64,000 nucleotides of DNA from Microbacterium algeriense (GTDB taxonomy: Bacteria; Actinomycetota; Actinomycetes; Actinomycetales; Microbacteriaceae). Both the position numbers and the translations under genes were made by a program. Positions 27,223-36,326 of this stretch are shown piece after piece. The notes under the pieces were generated by a model that saw only the letters and a program-made list of their open reading frames with translations, ran no database searches and was not told where the DNA came from. How positions within the stretch are numbered: the stretch's first letter is position 1; every line of letters begins with the position of its first letter. The stretch is from the NCBI RefSeq assembly GCF_008868005.1, contig NZ_WAAO01000003.1:372001-436000 (forward strand). The letters run 5' to 3'.

Positions 27223-27297
27223 ATGACTGTCATCGCATCACCCCACGAGCGGAGATCGCTCGACGTGCACGCCCTCGATCTGCGGAGCACCCTGTGA
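27223..27297 (+). CDS. Possible 24-aa leader peptide coupled to the GH65 gene
   Basis: A short frame starting MTVIASPHERRSLDVHALDL has a good ribosome binding site (GGAGGG, 6-7 nt before the ATG). Its TGA overlaps the GH65 start as GTGA, the same coupling used by real gene pairs in this window. It could be a leader peptide that controls the next gene, the remnant of a lost upstream gene, or chance. No codon-scale proof is available. Confidence 0.35.
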   Translation: MTVIASPHERRSLDVHALDLRSTL

Positions 27298-29681
27298 CGG
27301 CACCGGGCACCTCCCCCGCCGGCCCGCGCTTCGAGGTCGCGCCCTGGAGCATCGCCCTGGACGGGCTGGACGCCTCGCGCCTCGCGCACGACGAATCCGT
27401 CTTCGGCTTGTCGAACGGCCACGTCGGATGGCGCGGCAACCTCGACGAGGGGGAGCCCCGCGGCGTCGCCGGCAGCTACTTGAACGGCGTGTTCGAAGAG
27501 CATCCGATGCCGTACGCCGAAGAGGGCTACGGCTATCCGGATTCCGGCCAGACCGTCATCAACGTGCAGAACGGCCAGCTCATCCGCCTCCTGGTGGATG
27601 ACGAACCGTTCGACGTGCGGACCGGCGAGCTCGTGCATCACCGACGGAGCCTCGGTTTCCAGGACGGTGTCCTGCATCGTGAAGCCGACTGGATCTCGCC
27701 GACGCACCGGCGGGTCCGCATCGAGTCGGCGCGCCTGGTGTCGTTCTCCCGGCGCGCCGTCGCGGCCGTGCGCTATCGCGTGCACGCCGTGTCTCACGAG
27801 GTCGCGATCACGATCCAGTCCGAGGCCCTGCCGAACGAGCCGCTCCCGATCACCCATTCCGATCCGCGCGTGCAGGAGCTCCTCACGACGCCGCTGGTCG
27901 GCCTCGACTCGGATGTGATCGGCACCACGGCGACCCTCGTGCACCGAACACGGGAGAGCGGACTGTCCGTGGCCGTGAGCATGGACCACGCCGTCACGAC
28001 CTCCGGATCCGCCGAGCCGGCCGTGACGACGGTCGCGTCTCCGGAACTCGCGCGCACCACCGTCCGAGTGGTCCTCGCGCCCGGGGAGCACGTCGAACTG
28101 ATCAAGGTCGTCGGCCATGAGTGGTCGGCGACGCTGTCCCCCTCCGGCCTGCGGGACCGCGCCGAAGCCGCCGTCACGGATGCCGGACACGCGGGCTGGG
28201 ACGAGCTCGTGCGCGAGCAGCGCGCGCGCCTGGACGACTACTGGGCCTGCGCGGACGTCGAGGTCGAGGGCGAGCCGCGGCTGCAGCAGGCCGTGCGCTA
28301 CGCGCTCTTCCAGGTGTTCCAGGCGTCCGTCCGCGCGGAGCTCCGCTCGGTTCCGGGCAAGGGGCTCACCGGCTCCGGCTACGAGGGTCACACCTTCTGG
28401 GACTTCGAGGGGTTCGTGCTCCCCGTCCTCACCTCCACCGCACCGCATGCCGCGGAGCCGGCGCTCCGCTGGCGGCACTCGACGCTCGGACACGCCCGCG
28501 AACGCGCGCAGCACCTGCACCTGCGCGGTGCCGCGTTCCCCTGGCGCACGATCGACGGGCGGGAGAGCTCCGGATACTGGCCCGCGAGCACGGCGGCCTT
28601 CCACGTCAACGCCGACATCGCCGGCGCGGTGCTGCACTACGTGCGGGCGACCGGCGACCAGGCCTTCGAGCGCGAAGCGGGACTCGAGATGCTCGTCGAG
28701 ACGGCCCGGCTCTGGGTCTCCCTCGGCCACGCGGACTCCGCGGGCGTTTTCCACATCCACGGTGTGACCGGACCCGACGAGTACTCCGCCATCGTCGACG
28801 ACAACGTGTACACGAACCTCATGGCACAGCGAAACCTGCGCGGAGCGGTCGCCTCGGCGCGGCGGCATCCGGAGGTGGCCGGTGCGCTCGGCGTGGACGA
28901 GGCGGAGCTCGACGAGTGGTGCCGGACGGCGGACGCGATGTGCGTTCCGTTCGACGAGGCGCGCGGCGTGCACCCCCAGTCGGCCGGATTCACGGAGCAG
29001 GAACGCTGGGACTTCGAGAGCACGAGCTCCGAGGAGTACCCCCTGCAGGAGCACTTCCCCTACTTCGACCTGTACCGGAAACAGGTCGTGAAGCAGGCGG
29101 ACCTGGTCCTCGCCCTGTTCTTCGCGCACGAGGCGTTCACACCCGAGGAGAAGGAGCGCGCCTTCGGGTACTACGAGGAGCTCACGGTCCGGGACTCCTC
29201 GCTCTCCGCCGCGGTCCAGGCGATCATCGCCGCCGAGGTGGGGCAGCTCGACCTCGCCTACGACTACCTGGCGGAAGCGGCCACGCTCGACCTCGACGAC
29301 CTGCACGAGAACACGAGCGACGGTCTGCACATCGCCGCCCTCGCCGGAGTGTGGACGGCGATCACGGCCGGCCTCGGAGGGATGAGGGACACCGACGACG
29401 GACTGCGGTTCTCGCCCCGTCTGCCGGACCGCGTTCGCGGGTTGAACTTCGGCGTGCGGATCCACGGGCAGGTGCTCCGCGTTGAGGTCCTGCCCGCGAC
29501 CGTGACCTACGTTCTGAAGGAGGGACCGTCCCTGACCGTCCGTCACTTCGACGCCGAGGTCGAGCTCCACGCGGGGCATCCCGTCACCCGGGAGATCCCC
29601 CGCGCGCGAGATCGCGGAGCACGGCCGTCGCAACCCCGCGGCCGGGCGCCGCGCGACGCCTCGGTCGCGTTCGCTCTGTGA
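27294..29681 (+). CDS. Glycoside hydrolase family 65 phosphorylase
   Basis: A 795-residue cytoplasmic protein with the GH65 layout: N-terminal beta-sandwich (1-~275), helical linker, (alpha/alpha)6 barrel (~320-690) and small C-terminal domain. The catalytic acid is Glu496 in HGVTGPDEYSAIVDDNVYTN (written as the 20-residue run ending N503). The barrel also has AAFPWRTIDGRESSGYW and FDLYRKQVVKQADLVLAL. Members phosphorolyse maltose, trehalose, kojibiose or similar disaccharides. The beta-phosphoglucomutase often found beside it is absent. The GTG has GGAG 6 nt upstream. Confidence 0.92.
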   Translation: MTAPGTSPAGPRFEVAPWSIALDGLDASRLAHDESVFGLSNGHVGWRGNLDEGEPRGVAGSYLNGVFEEHPMPYAEEGYGYPDSGQTVINVQNGQLIRLLVDDEPFDVRTGELVHHRRSLGFQDGVLHREADWISPTHRRVRIESARLVSFSRRAVAAVRYRVHAVSHEVAITIQSEALPNEPLPITHSDPRVQELLTTPLVGLDSDVIGTTATLVHRTRESGLSVAVSMDHAVTTSGSAEPAVTTVASPELARTTVRVVLAPGEHVELIKVVGHEWSATLSPSGLRDRAEAAVTDAGHAGWDELVREQRARLDDYWACADVEVEGEPRLQQAVRYALFQVFQASVRAELRSVPGKGLTGSGYEGHTFWDFEGFVLPVLTSTAPHAAEPALRWRHSTLGHARERAQHLHLRGAAFPWRTIDGRESSGYWPASTAAFHVNADIAGAVLHYVRATGDQAFEREAGLEMLVETARLWVSLGHADSAGVFHIHGVTGPDEYSAIVDDNVYTNLMAQRNLRGAVASARRHPEVAGALGVDEAELDEWCRTADAMCVPFDEARGVHPQSAGFTEQERWDFESTSSEEYPLQEHFPYFDLYRKQVVKQADLVLALFFAHEAFTPEEKERAFGYYEELTVRDSSLSAAVQAIIAAEVGQLDLAYDYLAEAATLDLDDLHENTSDGLHIAALAGVWTAITAGLGGMRDTDDGLRFSPRLPDRVRGLNFGVRIHGQVLRVEVLPATVTYVLKEGPSLTVRHFDAEVELHAGHPVTREIPRARDRGARPSQPRGRAPRDASVAFAL

Positions 29682-29718
29682 CGGTCCGCGTCGACGAAGC
29701 GCGCGGCGTCCCGGGCGG

Positions 29719-30561
29719 CTACAGCGACGCCAGGTCCGTCCGGGCGCGCTCGACCGCGTCCCCGGTCTCCTCGACGCGCTTCGCCGCCTCCGCCTGAGCC
29801 GCCTCCAGCTCGGGAAGCTCCTGCTCGACGCGGCGGACCTCCGCGCGGGCGCGCTCGAGCTGCGCCTCGAGGTCCGCCACCCGCTCCGACAGCTCGTCCG
29901 CCGTCGACCGCAGCTTCTGCAGCGCGGAGTCCTTCCTGCCGAGCTCTCGCTCTGCGACGGCCTGCTCCTTCTCCGCAGCGGCCACCCGGCGCTCCGCCTC
30001 CCGCCGCTTCCTCCGGGCCTGCAGTTCGTCCGGTGGCTGCGGCGGCGGTGCGGCATCTCCCTCATCCAGCTCTCCCGCCACCGCGTCGCGGATCTCCTCC
30101 TCGCTCGATGACGGAGTCAGCGCGCGCACCAACCGCCCCGAGGCCACGGCGCTCGCTGCCGTGGGGTCGAAGAACGCCGCCGAGATGCTCTGCTCGACCG
30201 ACTCGAGAGTCGCCGGCGTGATGCGCTCACCTCGGGACGCGGCGAGCTCGGCCGCCGTCGCCGCCAGCCGTCGGGTGAGGGCGCGCCGGTCCCGGCCGAG
30301 CTTGGCCAGCGCCGGCGCGTCGAGGTCGTCCTGCGCCTCGCGGAGCTCCCTGGCCAGCTGCAGCGCCTCCCCCAGCTGCCCGGACCGTTCCTGCGCGAAC
30401 ACGTTCACGACCCAGGCCGCGATGGAGGGCTTCTTCAGCGCGCGGATGCGGGGCGCGAGGGCGCCGGCTTCCTCTGCCCGGGCTTTGCGGGACGCGACGA
30501 AGGCGTCCGGCTGACCGGAGTAGAGCGCGGCCGCGATCTCCTCGAACGTGGGATCGGCCAT
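29719..30561 (-). CDS. Alpha-helical coiled-coil protein of unknown function
   Basis: A 280-residue soluble protein. Residues 1-~150 are helical and contain a patterned segment (FVASRKARAEEAGALAPRIR, then KKPSIAAWVVNVFA) that recurs in actinobacterial homologues I recall without a name. Residues ~175-278 are an almost unbroken Glu/Arg/Ala coiled coil. No enzyme motif is visible. The TATCGT hexamer 6 nt before the ATG supports the start. It converges on the GH65 gene with a 37-bp gap that holds no clear terminator. Confidence 0.75.
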   Translation of the reverse strand: MADPTFEEIAAALYSGQPDAFVASRKARAEEAGALAPRIRALKKPSIAAWVVNVFAQERSGQLGEALQLARELREAQDDLDAPALAKLGRDRRALTRRLAATAAELAASRGERITPATLESVEQSISAAFFDPTAASAVASGRLVRALTPSSSEEEIRDAVAGELDEGDAAPPPQPPDELQARRKRREAERRVAAAEKEQAVAERELGRKDSALQKLRSTADELSERVADLEAQLERARAEVRRVEQELPELEAAQAEAAKRVEETGDAVERARTDLASL

Positions 30562-30567
30562 GCGCCA

Positions 30568-30573
30568 ACGATA
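30568..30573 (-). promoter_or_regulatory. -10 element TATCGT of the coiled-coil gene
   Basis: TATCGT, 6 nt (TGGCGC), ATG at 30561. It lies in the 38-bp gap after the upstream M23/FG-GAP gene. Confidence 0.45.
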
Positions 30574-30599
30574 CGCCGCCGCGCGGCTCGGACGCGGAG

Positions 30600-31934
30600 C
30601 TACTCGATCGTGAGGTGGTCAGCCCAGTCGGCGCTGACCAGCTTCCTGGTGCCGAACGTGCCGTCGCCGAGTCCCGGATAGAGGAAGAGCTGCGCCGAAG
30701 GCGTGCGGACGAGGAGATCAGCGCGGCCGTCTCCGTCGTAGTCGACGCCTCCCGTCGCTGCCGTGAACTCCTGCCAGCCCGATCCGACCGCGCGCCGCGC
30801 GGCGAAGCCGTTGGGTACGCCGGCGTAGAAGTACAGGGTGCCGTCGAAGTGGAGACCGATGATGTCGCCCCAGCCGTCGTTGTCGAAGTCGCCGCCGATC
30901 ACGAAGTGGAACGCCTGCCAGCCGCTGCCGACCGTCGTGTGCGGACTTCCGAACTTCCCCGCCCCGTTTCCGGCGTAGATGATCAGCACCCCGTTGCGCG
31001 AGACCCCGAGGATGTCCTGCTTGCCGTCCCCGGTGTAGTCGGCCCCGGAGGCCACGTGCATCATGTCCCACCAGCCGTCGCCGATGGCCACCGGTGAGCC
31101 CAGCGCGCCTCCGCCCTTGCCGGGGTAGAACTCGAGGATGCCGTCGGACCGGGCGGCGAGCACATCGGCCTTGCCGTCGTTGTTGAAGTCGGTGTGCGTG
31201 ACGTGACGTCGCGTCCCACCCCAGTTGGCGCCCAGCAGCGTCGTGGCCGGCTGGAAGCCGCCCGCCCCGTTTCCGCCGCGCAGCCGCAGGTCGCCGTTCC
31301 CGGCGACGATCAGAAGGTCGGCCTTCTTGTCGCCCGTGTAGTCGGCGGCGGCGGTCGGGGACTTCGGGCCGGGACCCGTGGCGAGTCCGGGGACGGTCAG
31401 CGGGATGGTTCCGCCGCGCGAGACGTTTGCGAGGCATGTGAAGCCGTTGTTAACCGCGGTGTAGACCGCACCGTTCAGCCGCAGCTCGAAGTGCAGGTGG
31501 TAGGCGGGAGAGTTGCCGGTGTTGCCGACGACGCCGATCTGCTGGCCGCGGCCGACGCGGGTGCCGGGAGCGTAGATCCCCGGAGAGGCCATGTGCGCGT
31601 AGCGCGTGACGTAGCCGCCGGGGTGCTCGATGTCGGTGTAGTTGCCGTACCCGCTGTTGACGGTGCGCGACTTGATGACGCCGTCGTATGCGGCGACGAT
31701 CGGTGTTCCCCCCGCACCGGAGATGTCGATGCCGTCGTGCGCGCGGTAGTTGCCGCGGCAGCCGTCCCCGACCTTGGACTGGATGTTCCCGGAGGCGGGA
31801 TAGACCATCCGGCCGTCGGTGGCCGCGGAAGCAGGGGTGCTCGCCGACATCGACGGCACGAGCGAGCCGATCACGACCGCGAGCACGGCGATCATCCCGA
31901 TGCGGGCGAAACGCAGGCGGGACGGTCGCTTCAT
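30600..31934 (-). CDS. Secreted M23 endopeptidase with FG-GAP/VCBS repeats
   Basis: A 444-residue protein with a signal peptide (1-~38). The LytM/M23 domain (~45-165) has a full zinc site: His66 and Asp70 (HDGID), His146 and His148 (YHLHFEL). From ~190 to 440 there are about five FG-GAP/VCBS-like repeats with D-x-D/N-x-D-G-x-x-D calcium-type loops (DYTGDKKADLL, DFNNDGKADVL, DYTGDGKQDIL, DFDNDGWGDII, DYDGDGRADLL), probably one beta-propeller. It likely cuts peptidoglycan outside the cell, with the propeller for binding. Paralogue of the coiled-coil M23 gene. Confidence 0.92.
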   Translation of the reverse strand: MKRPSRLRFARIGMIAVLAVVIGSLVPSMSASTPASAATDGRMVYPASGNIQSKVGDGCRGNYRAHDGIDISGAGGTPIVAAYDGVIKSRTVNSGYGNYTDIEHPGGYVTRYAHMASPGIYAPGTRVGRGQQIGVVGNTGNSPAYHLHFELRLNGAVYTAVNNGFTCLANVSRGGTIPLTVPGLATGPGPKSPTAAADYTGDKKADLLIVAGNGDLRLRGGNGAGGFQPATTLLGANWGGTRRHVTHTDFNNDGKADVLAARSDGILEFYPGKGGGALGSPVAIGDGWWDMMHVASGADYTGDGKQDILGVSRNGVLIIYAGNGAGKFGSPHTTVGSGWQAFHFVIGGDFDNDGWGDIIGLHFDGTLYFYAGVPNGFAARRAVGSGWQEFTAATGGVDYDGDGRADLLVRTPSAQLFLYPGLGDGTFGTRKLVSADWADHLTIE

Positions 31935-32063
31935 CTCGGCGTTCTCTCTTGTCCGGCGGCCCCAGGGACGTGATGCCCTCCGCCGTCACCGTACCAGGGC
32001 GGACGAGCCCCCGCCGTGCGCGCCGCCGGGGAAGCCGGTGATCCGGTCCAGGGCAGAAGCCTC

Positions 32064-32339
32064 TCAGAGCAGGTCGAAGTCGCCGCTGTCGTACGGCGCG
32101 GTGTCGTCGCCGGTGTCACGGCCGTCGAACTCGACGGTCTCGACGGAGATCGCGACCTGCGTCGCCGCGGAGATGAGCAGACTCACCGCACGATTGCCGA
32201 CCACCACGAATTCGACGAAGCCGCCCCCGGCGCGCATCGCCTCTTCGATCCGACGCCGCAGGTCCGGGACATCCTGGCCTTGCGCCAGGAAGAACTCCGC
32301 CCCGTTGAACGCGATCCGGGTCCGCTCCATCGTCTGCAT
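32064..32339 (-). CDS. Small protein of unknown function, 91 aa
   Basis: Begins MQTMERTRIAFNGAEFFLAQ and is predicted to have an alpha/beta fold with a strand-rich middle (GGGFVEFVVVGNRAVSLLIS). The C-terminus is acidic. A GGAGGAGG site just upstream supports either the first ATG (32339) or the fourth codon. The layout resembles another small protein at 36327-36623, with a short beta-rich core and charged ends. No function assigned. Confidence 0.6.
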   Translation of the reverse strand: MQTMERTRIAFNGAEFFLAQGQDVPDLRRRIEEAMRAGGGFVEFVVVGNRAVSLLISAATQVAISVETVEFDGRDTGDDTAPYDSGDFDLL

Positions 32340-32451
32340 CTGGCCTCCTCCTCATACCCGGGATGTCGTTCGGGCGACGGTACCGATCGGGTCGCCCGCG
32401 CAGAAGGGGATTGCGCGATGGCCCGAGAAGAGGCAGAGCGCGTTCTGGGTG

Positions 32452-32457
32452 TACCGT
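32452..32457 (+). promoter_or_regulatory. -10 element TACCGT of the DUF7882-type gene
   Basis: TACCGT, 6 nt (GCAAGC), then the ATG at 32464. Confidence 0.45.
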
Positions 32458-32463
32458 GCAAGC

Positions 32464-32769
32464 ATGGGAAGACTCCGCTACGACGGGACCTCGGATCCGA
32501 TCCTGATCGAGGACACGACGCTCGCGCATCTGAAGATCGTGGTCGCCACGAAGCTGCGTCGGCAGGAGAGCTTCATGATGACGTGGCGCCCCGTCAGCGG
32601 CGGCGTCGACAAGCGCGCTTCGGTGTGGATCCACCCAGCCATCCCCCTGCAGTTCGGCTTCGAGAGCGCCGATCCGCCCCCTGTCGACGCGCGTCTGGTC
32701 GCCGACATGATGCATGCGCTCAACGCCTCGGGCGAGCTCGTCCTCGATCATCTGATCGACCCTCGCTGA
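32464..32769 (+). CDS. DUF7882-type small protein
   Basis: A 101-residue protein starting MGRLRYDGTSDPILIEDTTL. The pattern M-G-x-L-x-Y-D, then L-A-H-L-x-x-V-x-x-x-K-L-R-R-x-E-S-F and W-I-H-P-A-I-P-L is the hallmark of a small Microbacteriaceae family that is often mislabelled ATP-dependent DNA ligase. It has none of the motifs of a ligase. The true function is unknown. It has its own start-proximal -10 element and is divergent from the 91-aa gene. Confidence 0.75.
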   Translation: MGRLRYDGTSDPILIEDTTLAHLKIVVATKLRRQESFMMTWRPVSGGVDKRASVWIHPAIPLQFGFESADPPPVDARLVADMMHALNASGELVLDHLIDPR

Positions 32770-32808
32770 CGACCGGCACCCGGTCACCGACCCGGAGCTC
32801 CACCCGCC

Positions 32809-33369
32809 GTGGCAGCCGACCTTCTCCCGTTCCTCCTCCTCGGAATCCTGATCCTCGCGCTGCTCATCGGCTGGCCGATCATCAAGCGCCGGTCGGACCG
32901 CGGCGCGGGCATGGCGGGTCGCAGCCGGGGACGGCGGTTCCTCGATGCGAAGCGCGCCGAGGCGCTCGCCGCGCTGGGCTCGACTCTGGTCGTGCATGCT
33001 CCCGAGCCCGTGGCACGAGAGATCATCGCCGCGGCCGTCGCGAAGCAGGAGCAGCACTTCACCGTCCGCAGCGACGGCGGTTACGGCATCCGATTCGTGG
33101 AGCCCGACGACACGATCGTGCGACTCGCGCGGGTTCCGGACGGCACCCGCATGCAGGTCGAGACGTTCCGCGAGTACCTCGACGGCCCGCGGACCGTACC
33201 GCTCTGGGAAGACCTGCGCTCCCGCGTGACCTCCGCGGCAGCGGCTCGCAGGATCCCTGTCTCCACAGGCGAGCAGGGCGGCTTCCGACAAGAGGGTCTG
33301 ATCGACGGGCGCGACGCGCGCTGGGCGCGGGAGAACGGAACCTCATCCGGGCCGGGGCCCGGGTGGTGA
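32809..33369 (+). CDS. Single-pass membrane protein of unknown function
   Basis: A 186-residue protein with an N-terminal helix (LLPFLLLGILILALLIGWPI) and a basic stop-transfer (IIKRRSDRG), so the rest is cytoplasmic. Residues ~45-140 form an alpha/beta domain with no recognised family. The GTG start at 32809 lies 39 bp after the DUF7882-type gene on the same strand, so the two may share a transcript. The tail is Gly/Arg/Pro-rich. Confidence 0.65.
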   Translation: MAADLLPFLLLGILILALLIGWPIIKRRSDRGAGMAGRSRGRRFLDAKRAEALAALGSTLVVHAPEPVAREIIAAAVAKQEQHFTVRSDGGYGIRFVEPDDTIVRLARVPDGTRMQVETFREYLDGPRTVPLWEDLRSRVTSAAAARRIPVSTGEQGGFRQEGLIDGRDARWARENGTSSGPGPGW

Positions 33370-33564
33370 CCTCCTCGCCCGAAACCGCACTCACATCATC
33401 CGGCGGACGCAACTAGGCTGGGAGGCGCGCCCCGCCCGCCGGGCCTCCGCCGGGTCATGGCGGTGGCGTGCGCCCTCACGACCTCCTCCGGTCCACATCA
33501 TGATCCCGCCGCGCCGGGACGGAGTCCTGCTCCGGTGTGGCCACGCCAGAAAGGCATGAACCCC

Positions 33565-34962
33565 ATGAGCGAATCCTCCGGAACCGCCGACCGCGACGGC
33601 GAGCGCTCGCCGGACTTCTTCGACCAGCTGATCGAGACCACCCCGCGCGACCAGCAGGGCGCGTTCACCGTCGGCTTCCGCGGCTACGACAAGGGCGAGG
33701 TGGATGCCGCGCTCTCCGCGCTGCGCAACCAGCTCAAGCAGGCGGCGGCCGACGTGGCCGAGGCGCAGGCTCGCGAAGAGGACGCCGTGGAAGCCGTCCG
33801 GGCAGAGGAGCGTGCAGCCAGAGAGGCGCTCGAGGCCGAGCTCGCCGCGGCCAACGCGAAGGCCTCGGATGCCGAGCAGCAGGTCGCGACCCTCACCTCC
33901 GAGCTCGTCGACGCCCCGCAGGCCGATGGCGAGGAGGCGCCGTCGCGTCAGCAGTTCGAGGCGATCCTGCGCGTCGCGGAGGAGCAGGCGAACGTCCTCA
34001 TCCAGAACGCCGCTGTGCAGGCCGACCGGCTGATGACCTCCGCCCGCGAGGAGGTCACGGCCCAGCGTGCCGAGGCTCAGGCCGACGCCGAGCGGATCAC
34101 AGCCCAGGCCGAGCGTGACGCCGATCAGGTGCGCCTGAAGATGGACACCGAGTACACCGCGCACGAGGCCCGCATCGAGCGGGAAGCCGCGCACGCCGCC
34201 GAGAAGGTGAACCAGGCCGCGCAGGAGGCCACCGCGATCCGGACCGAGGCCGAGAAGGGCGCCGCCGCTCTGCGTTCTCTCGTGACCCGCGAGACGACGC
34301 AGCTGCGTGCGGACGCGGAGCGCGAGGTGCGCGAGATGAACGCCCGCGTGCTGGAGTTCGAGGAGACCCTCACCCGGCGTCAGGACGATGCGCAGCAGGA
34401 GTTCCTCGTGCTGCACAACCAGGCCGTGGCGCACGCCGAGCGCATCACCAACGACGCCAACGAGCAGGTCGCCGCTTCTCTCGAGCATGCGCAGCGCATC
34501 TCGGCCAGGGCCGAGGACTACGAGCGGCTCACCCGCTCGCAGGCTCAGGCGATCGAGGCCGACGCCCAGGTGCGCGCCCGCGAGACCCTGGAGCGCGCCC
34601 GCGCGAAGGCGCAGAAGATCGTCGACTCGGTCACGGGCCACACGACGGCCGTGCTGCGCGACGCCGAGGACCGCACGCGGCAGCTGCGCTGGCAGCAGCA
34701 GCAGCTGACGAGCTTCATGGCCGAGGTGCGCGAGCTCATCCGCCCCGACGGCATCTTCTCCGACGACACCGTGCCGGCCGAGATCACCGCAGCCGACGAC
34801 GCGGACAGCGCGTCGGCGCCCGCCGTCTCCTCGGACGAGGCCCCCGCCGCTTCCGAGGAGAGCTTCCTCGGCGACGAGGTCCTCGAGGACGAGCTCGACG
34901 ACGGCCCGCTGGAGAAGATCACGATCGACGTGGTGGAGACCAAGAAGAAGTCCTCCAAGTAG
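33565..34962 (+). CDS. DivIVA-like coiled-coil protein
   Basis: A ~465-residue protein. After a polar N-terminus comes a DivIVA-type module (FTVGFRGYDKGEVDAALSAL, residues ~31-50). Then almost 350 residues of Ala/Glu/Arg/Gln heptads form a very long coiled coil, with a disordered acidic tail. DivIVA-like proteins sense membrane curvature and organise growth or division at poles and septa. AGAAAGG is 10 nt from the ATG at 33565; the in-frame ATG at 33556 is too close to it. A strong terminator follows. Confidence 0.8.
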   Translation: MSESSGTADRDGERSPDFFDQLIETTPRDQQGAFTVGFRGYDKGEVDAALSALRNQLKQAAADVAEAQAREEDAVEAVRAEERAAREALEAELAAANAKASDAEQQVATLTSELVDAPQADGEEAPSRQQFEAILRVAEEQANVLIQNAAVQADRLMTSAREEVTAQRAEAQADAERITAQAERDADQVRLKMDTEYTAHEARIEREAAHAAEKVNQAAQEATAIRTEAEKGAAALRSLVTRETTQLRADAEREVREMNARVLEFEETLTRRQDDAQQEFLVLHNQAVAHAERITNDANEQVAASLEHAQRISARAEDYERLTRSQAQAIEADAQVRARETLERARAKAQKIVDSVTGHTTAVLRDAEDRTRQLRWQQQQLTSFMAEVRELIRPDGIFSDDTVPAEITAADDADSASAPAVSSDEAPAASEESFLGDEVLEDELDDGPLEKITIDVVETKKKSSK

Positions 34963-34966
34963 TCGC

Positions 34967-35010
34967 ACGACAGAGGCGCGAGCAGGCTTACCTGCTCGCG
35001 CCTCTGTCGT
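34967..35010. terminator. Perfect 20-bp hairpin between convergent genes
   Basis: The arm ACGACAGAGGCGCGAGCAGG (34967-34986), loop CTTA and exact reverse complement (34991-35010). It starts 4 bp after the coiled-coil gene's stop and serves the convergent desaturase gene too. Confidence 0.85.
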
Positions 35011-35039
35011 TCCCGGATCGGGTCCGGGTGGAGCCTGGG

Positions 35040-36212
35040 TTACGCCCGACCGAACTGCGCCGATGCGGGGCAGTCGAACGGATCGGCGCCGGCGGAGAGA
35101 CCGACCCGGTTCAGGTACTCGATGACGATCAGGTACGACCGTCCGAGGCTGGTCTCGGTGTACGGCACGTTGTTCGCGGCGCAGTAGTCGCGCACGATCT
35201 CGCGTGCCTTCGACAGGTGCAGCCGCGGCATGCTCGGGAAGAGGTGGTGCTCGACCTGATAGTTCAGTCCGCCCATCAGCCAGGTGGCCCACCAGCCACC
35301 GCGGATGTTGCGGGAGGTGCGCACCTGCTTGGTGAAGAAGTCGAGGCGGGCGCTCGGGTCGATGATGGGCATGCCCTTGTGGTTCGGGGCGAAGGACGCC
35401 CCCATGTAGACACCGAACACGGCGAGCTGCACGCCGAGGAAGGCGAAGGCCATTCCGAGCGGGAGCATGAGGAAGACGGGGACCAGGAGGATCGCGAAGC
35501 GCAGCGCGATGATGCCGAGCTCGGTCCAGCGGCCCTTGACGTTCGGCTTCGTCAGCAGGTGCTTGAGGCCGATGTAGTGGAGGTTGAGTCCCTCGAGGGT
35601 GAGCAGGGGGAAGAAGAGCCAGCCCTGCTTGCGGGTGATGAGCCGGACCAGACCCTTCGACTGCGCCGCATCCGTCTCGAGGAACGAGATCGTGTCGACC
35701 TCGATGTCCGGATCCTTGCCCACCTGGTTGGGGTTGCCGTGGTGCTTGGTGTGCTTCGAGTCCCACCACGAGTAGCTCATGCCGATGCTGCCGGCGAGGA
35801 TGCGGGCCAGGCGGAAGTTCGACGGGCCGGAACTGAGGATCTGCCGATGCGCCGCCTCATGGGCGAGGAAGGCGATCTGCGTGAAGACGATGCCCAGGCC
35901 AGCGGCGATGAGCAGCTGGAACCAGCTGTCGCCGAGCAGGATGAACCCGGTGACGAGTCCGCCCAGCGCGAGCACGATCCCCGCGGCGACGGAGGCGTAG
36001 AACCACTGCGCACGTCGCAGCAGTCCCATCTCCTTGACCACCTGAGACACCTGCTTGTACGCCTGTGCCATCGGGGGGAACTCCGCGTTGCCGGAGTAGG
36101 TCTGGCGAACCGGACCGAGCGTCGACGCGTTCGTGTCGATCTGTGTGAGGGAGATGATCTTCTCCTGACGATCGGAGCCCTTGAGCTGTGGAAGCCCAAG
36201 GCGATCGCCCAA
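35040..36212 (-). CDS. Membrane fatty acid desaturase
   Basis: A ~390-residue integral membrane di-iron enzyme that introduces double bonds into fatty acyl chains. All three histidine boxes are present: HEAAH (near residue 117), HTKHH (near 154) and QVEHH (near 317), with about four membrane helices between them. This resembles the acyl-CoA or acyl-lipid desaturases of Mycobacterium (DesA3 type). The start is a TTG at 36212 with GAGG 6 nt upstream; no ATG or GTG gives the conserved N-terminus. Probably tunes membrane fluidity. Confidence 0.92.
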   Translation of the reverse strand: MGDRLGLPQLKGSDRQEKIISLTQIDTNASTLGPVRQTYSGNAEFPPMAQAYKQVSQVVKEMGLLRRAQWFYASVAAGIVLALGGLVTGFILLGDSWFQLLIAAGLGIVFTQIAFLAHEAAHRQILSSGPSNFRLARILAGSIGMSYSWWDSKHTKHHGNPNQVGKDPDIEVDTISFLETDAAQSKGLVRLITRKQGWLFFPLLTLEGLNLHYIGLKHLLTKPNVKGRWTELGIIALRFAILLVPVFLMLPLGMAFAFLGVQLAVFGVYMGASFAPNHKGMPIIDPSARLDFFTKQVRTSRNIRGGWWATWLMGGLNYQVEHHLFPSMPRLHLSKAREIVRDYCAANNVPYTETSLGRSYLIVIEYLNRVGLSAGADPFDCPASAQFGRA

Positions 36213-36326
36213 CGCTTACCTCACAGTAGCCCGCGCCGCATACGCGTCAGGGAATACATCGGGGACCCTTGACGGGCGGCATTTCCTGTGCAGGAGAGGC
36301 CGCCCGTCGCGTGCCGGAACGGTCGC

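Noticed and set aside
32464..32769. ATP-dependent DNA ligase
   Set aside because: The family name is a database mislabel; at 101 residues it has no nucleotidyltransferase lysine motif or OB fold.
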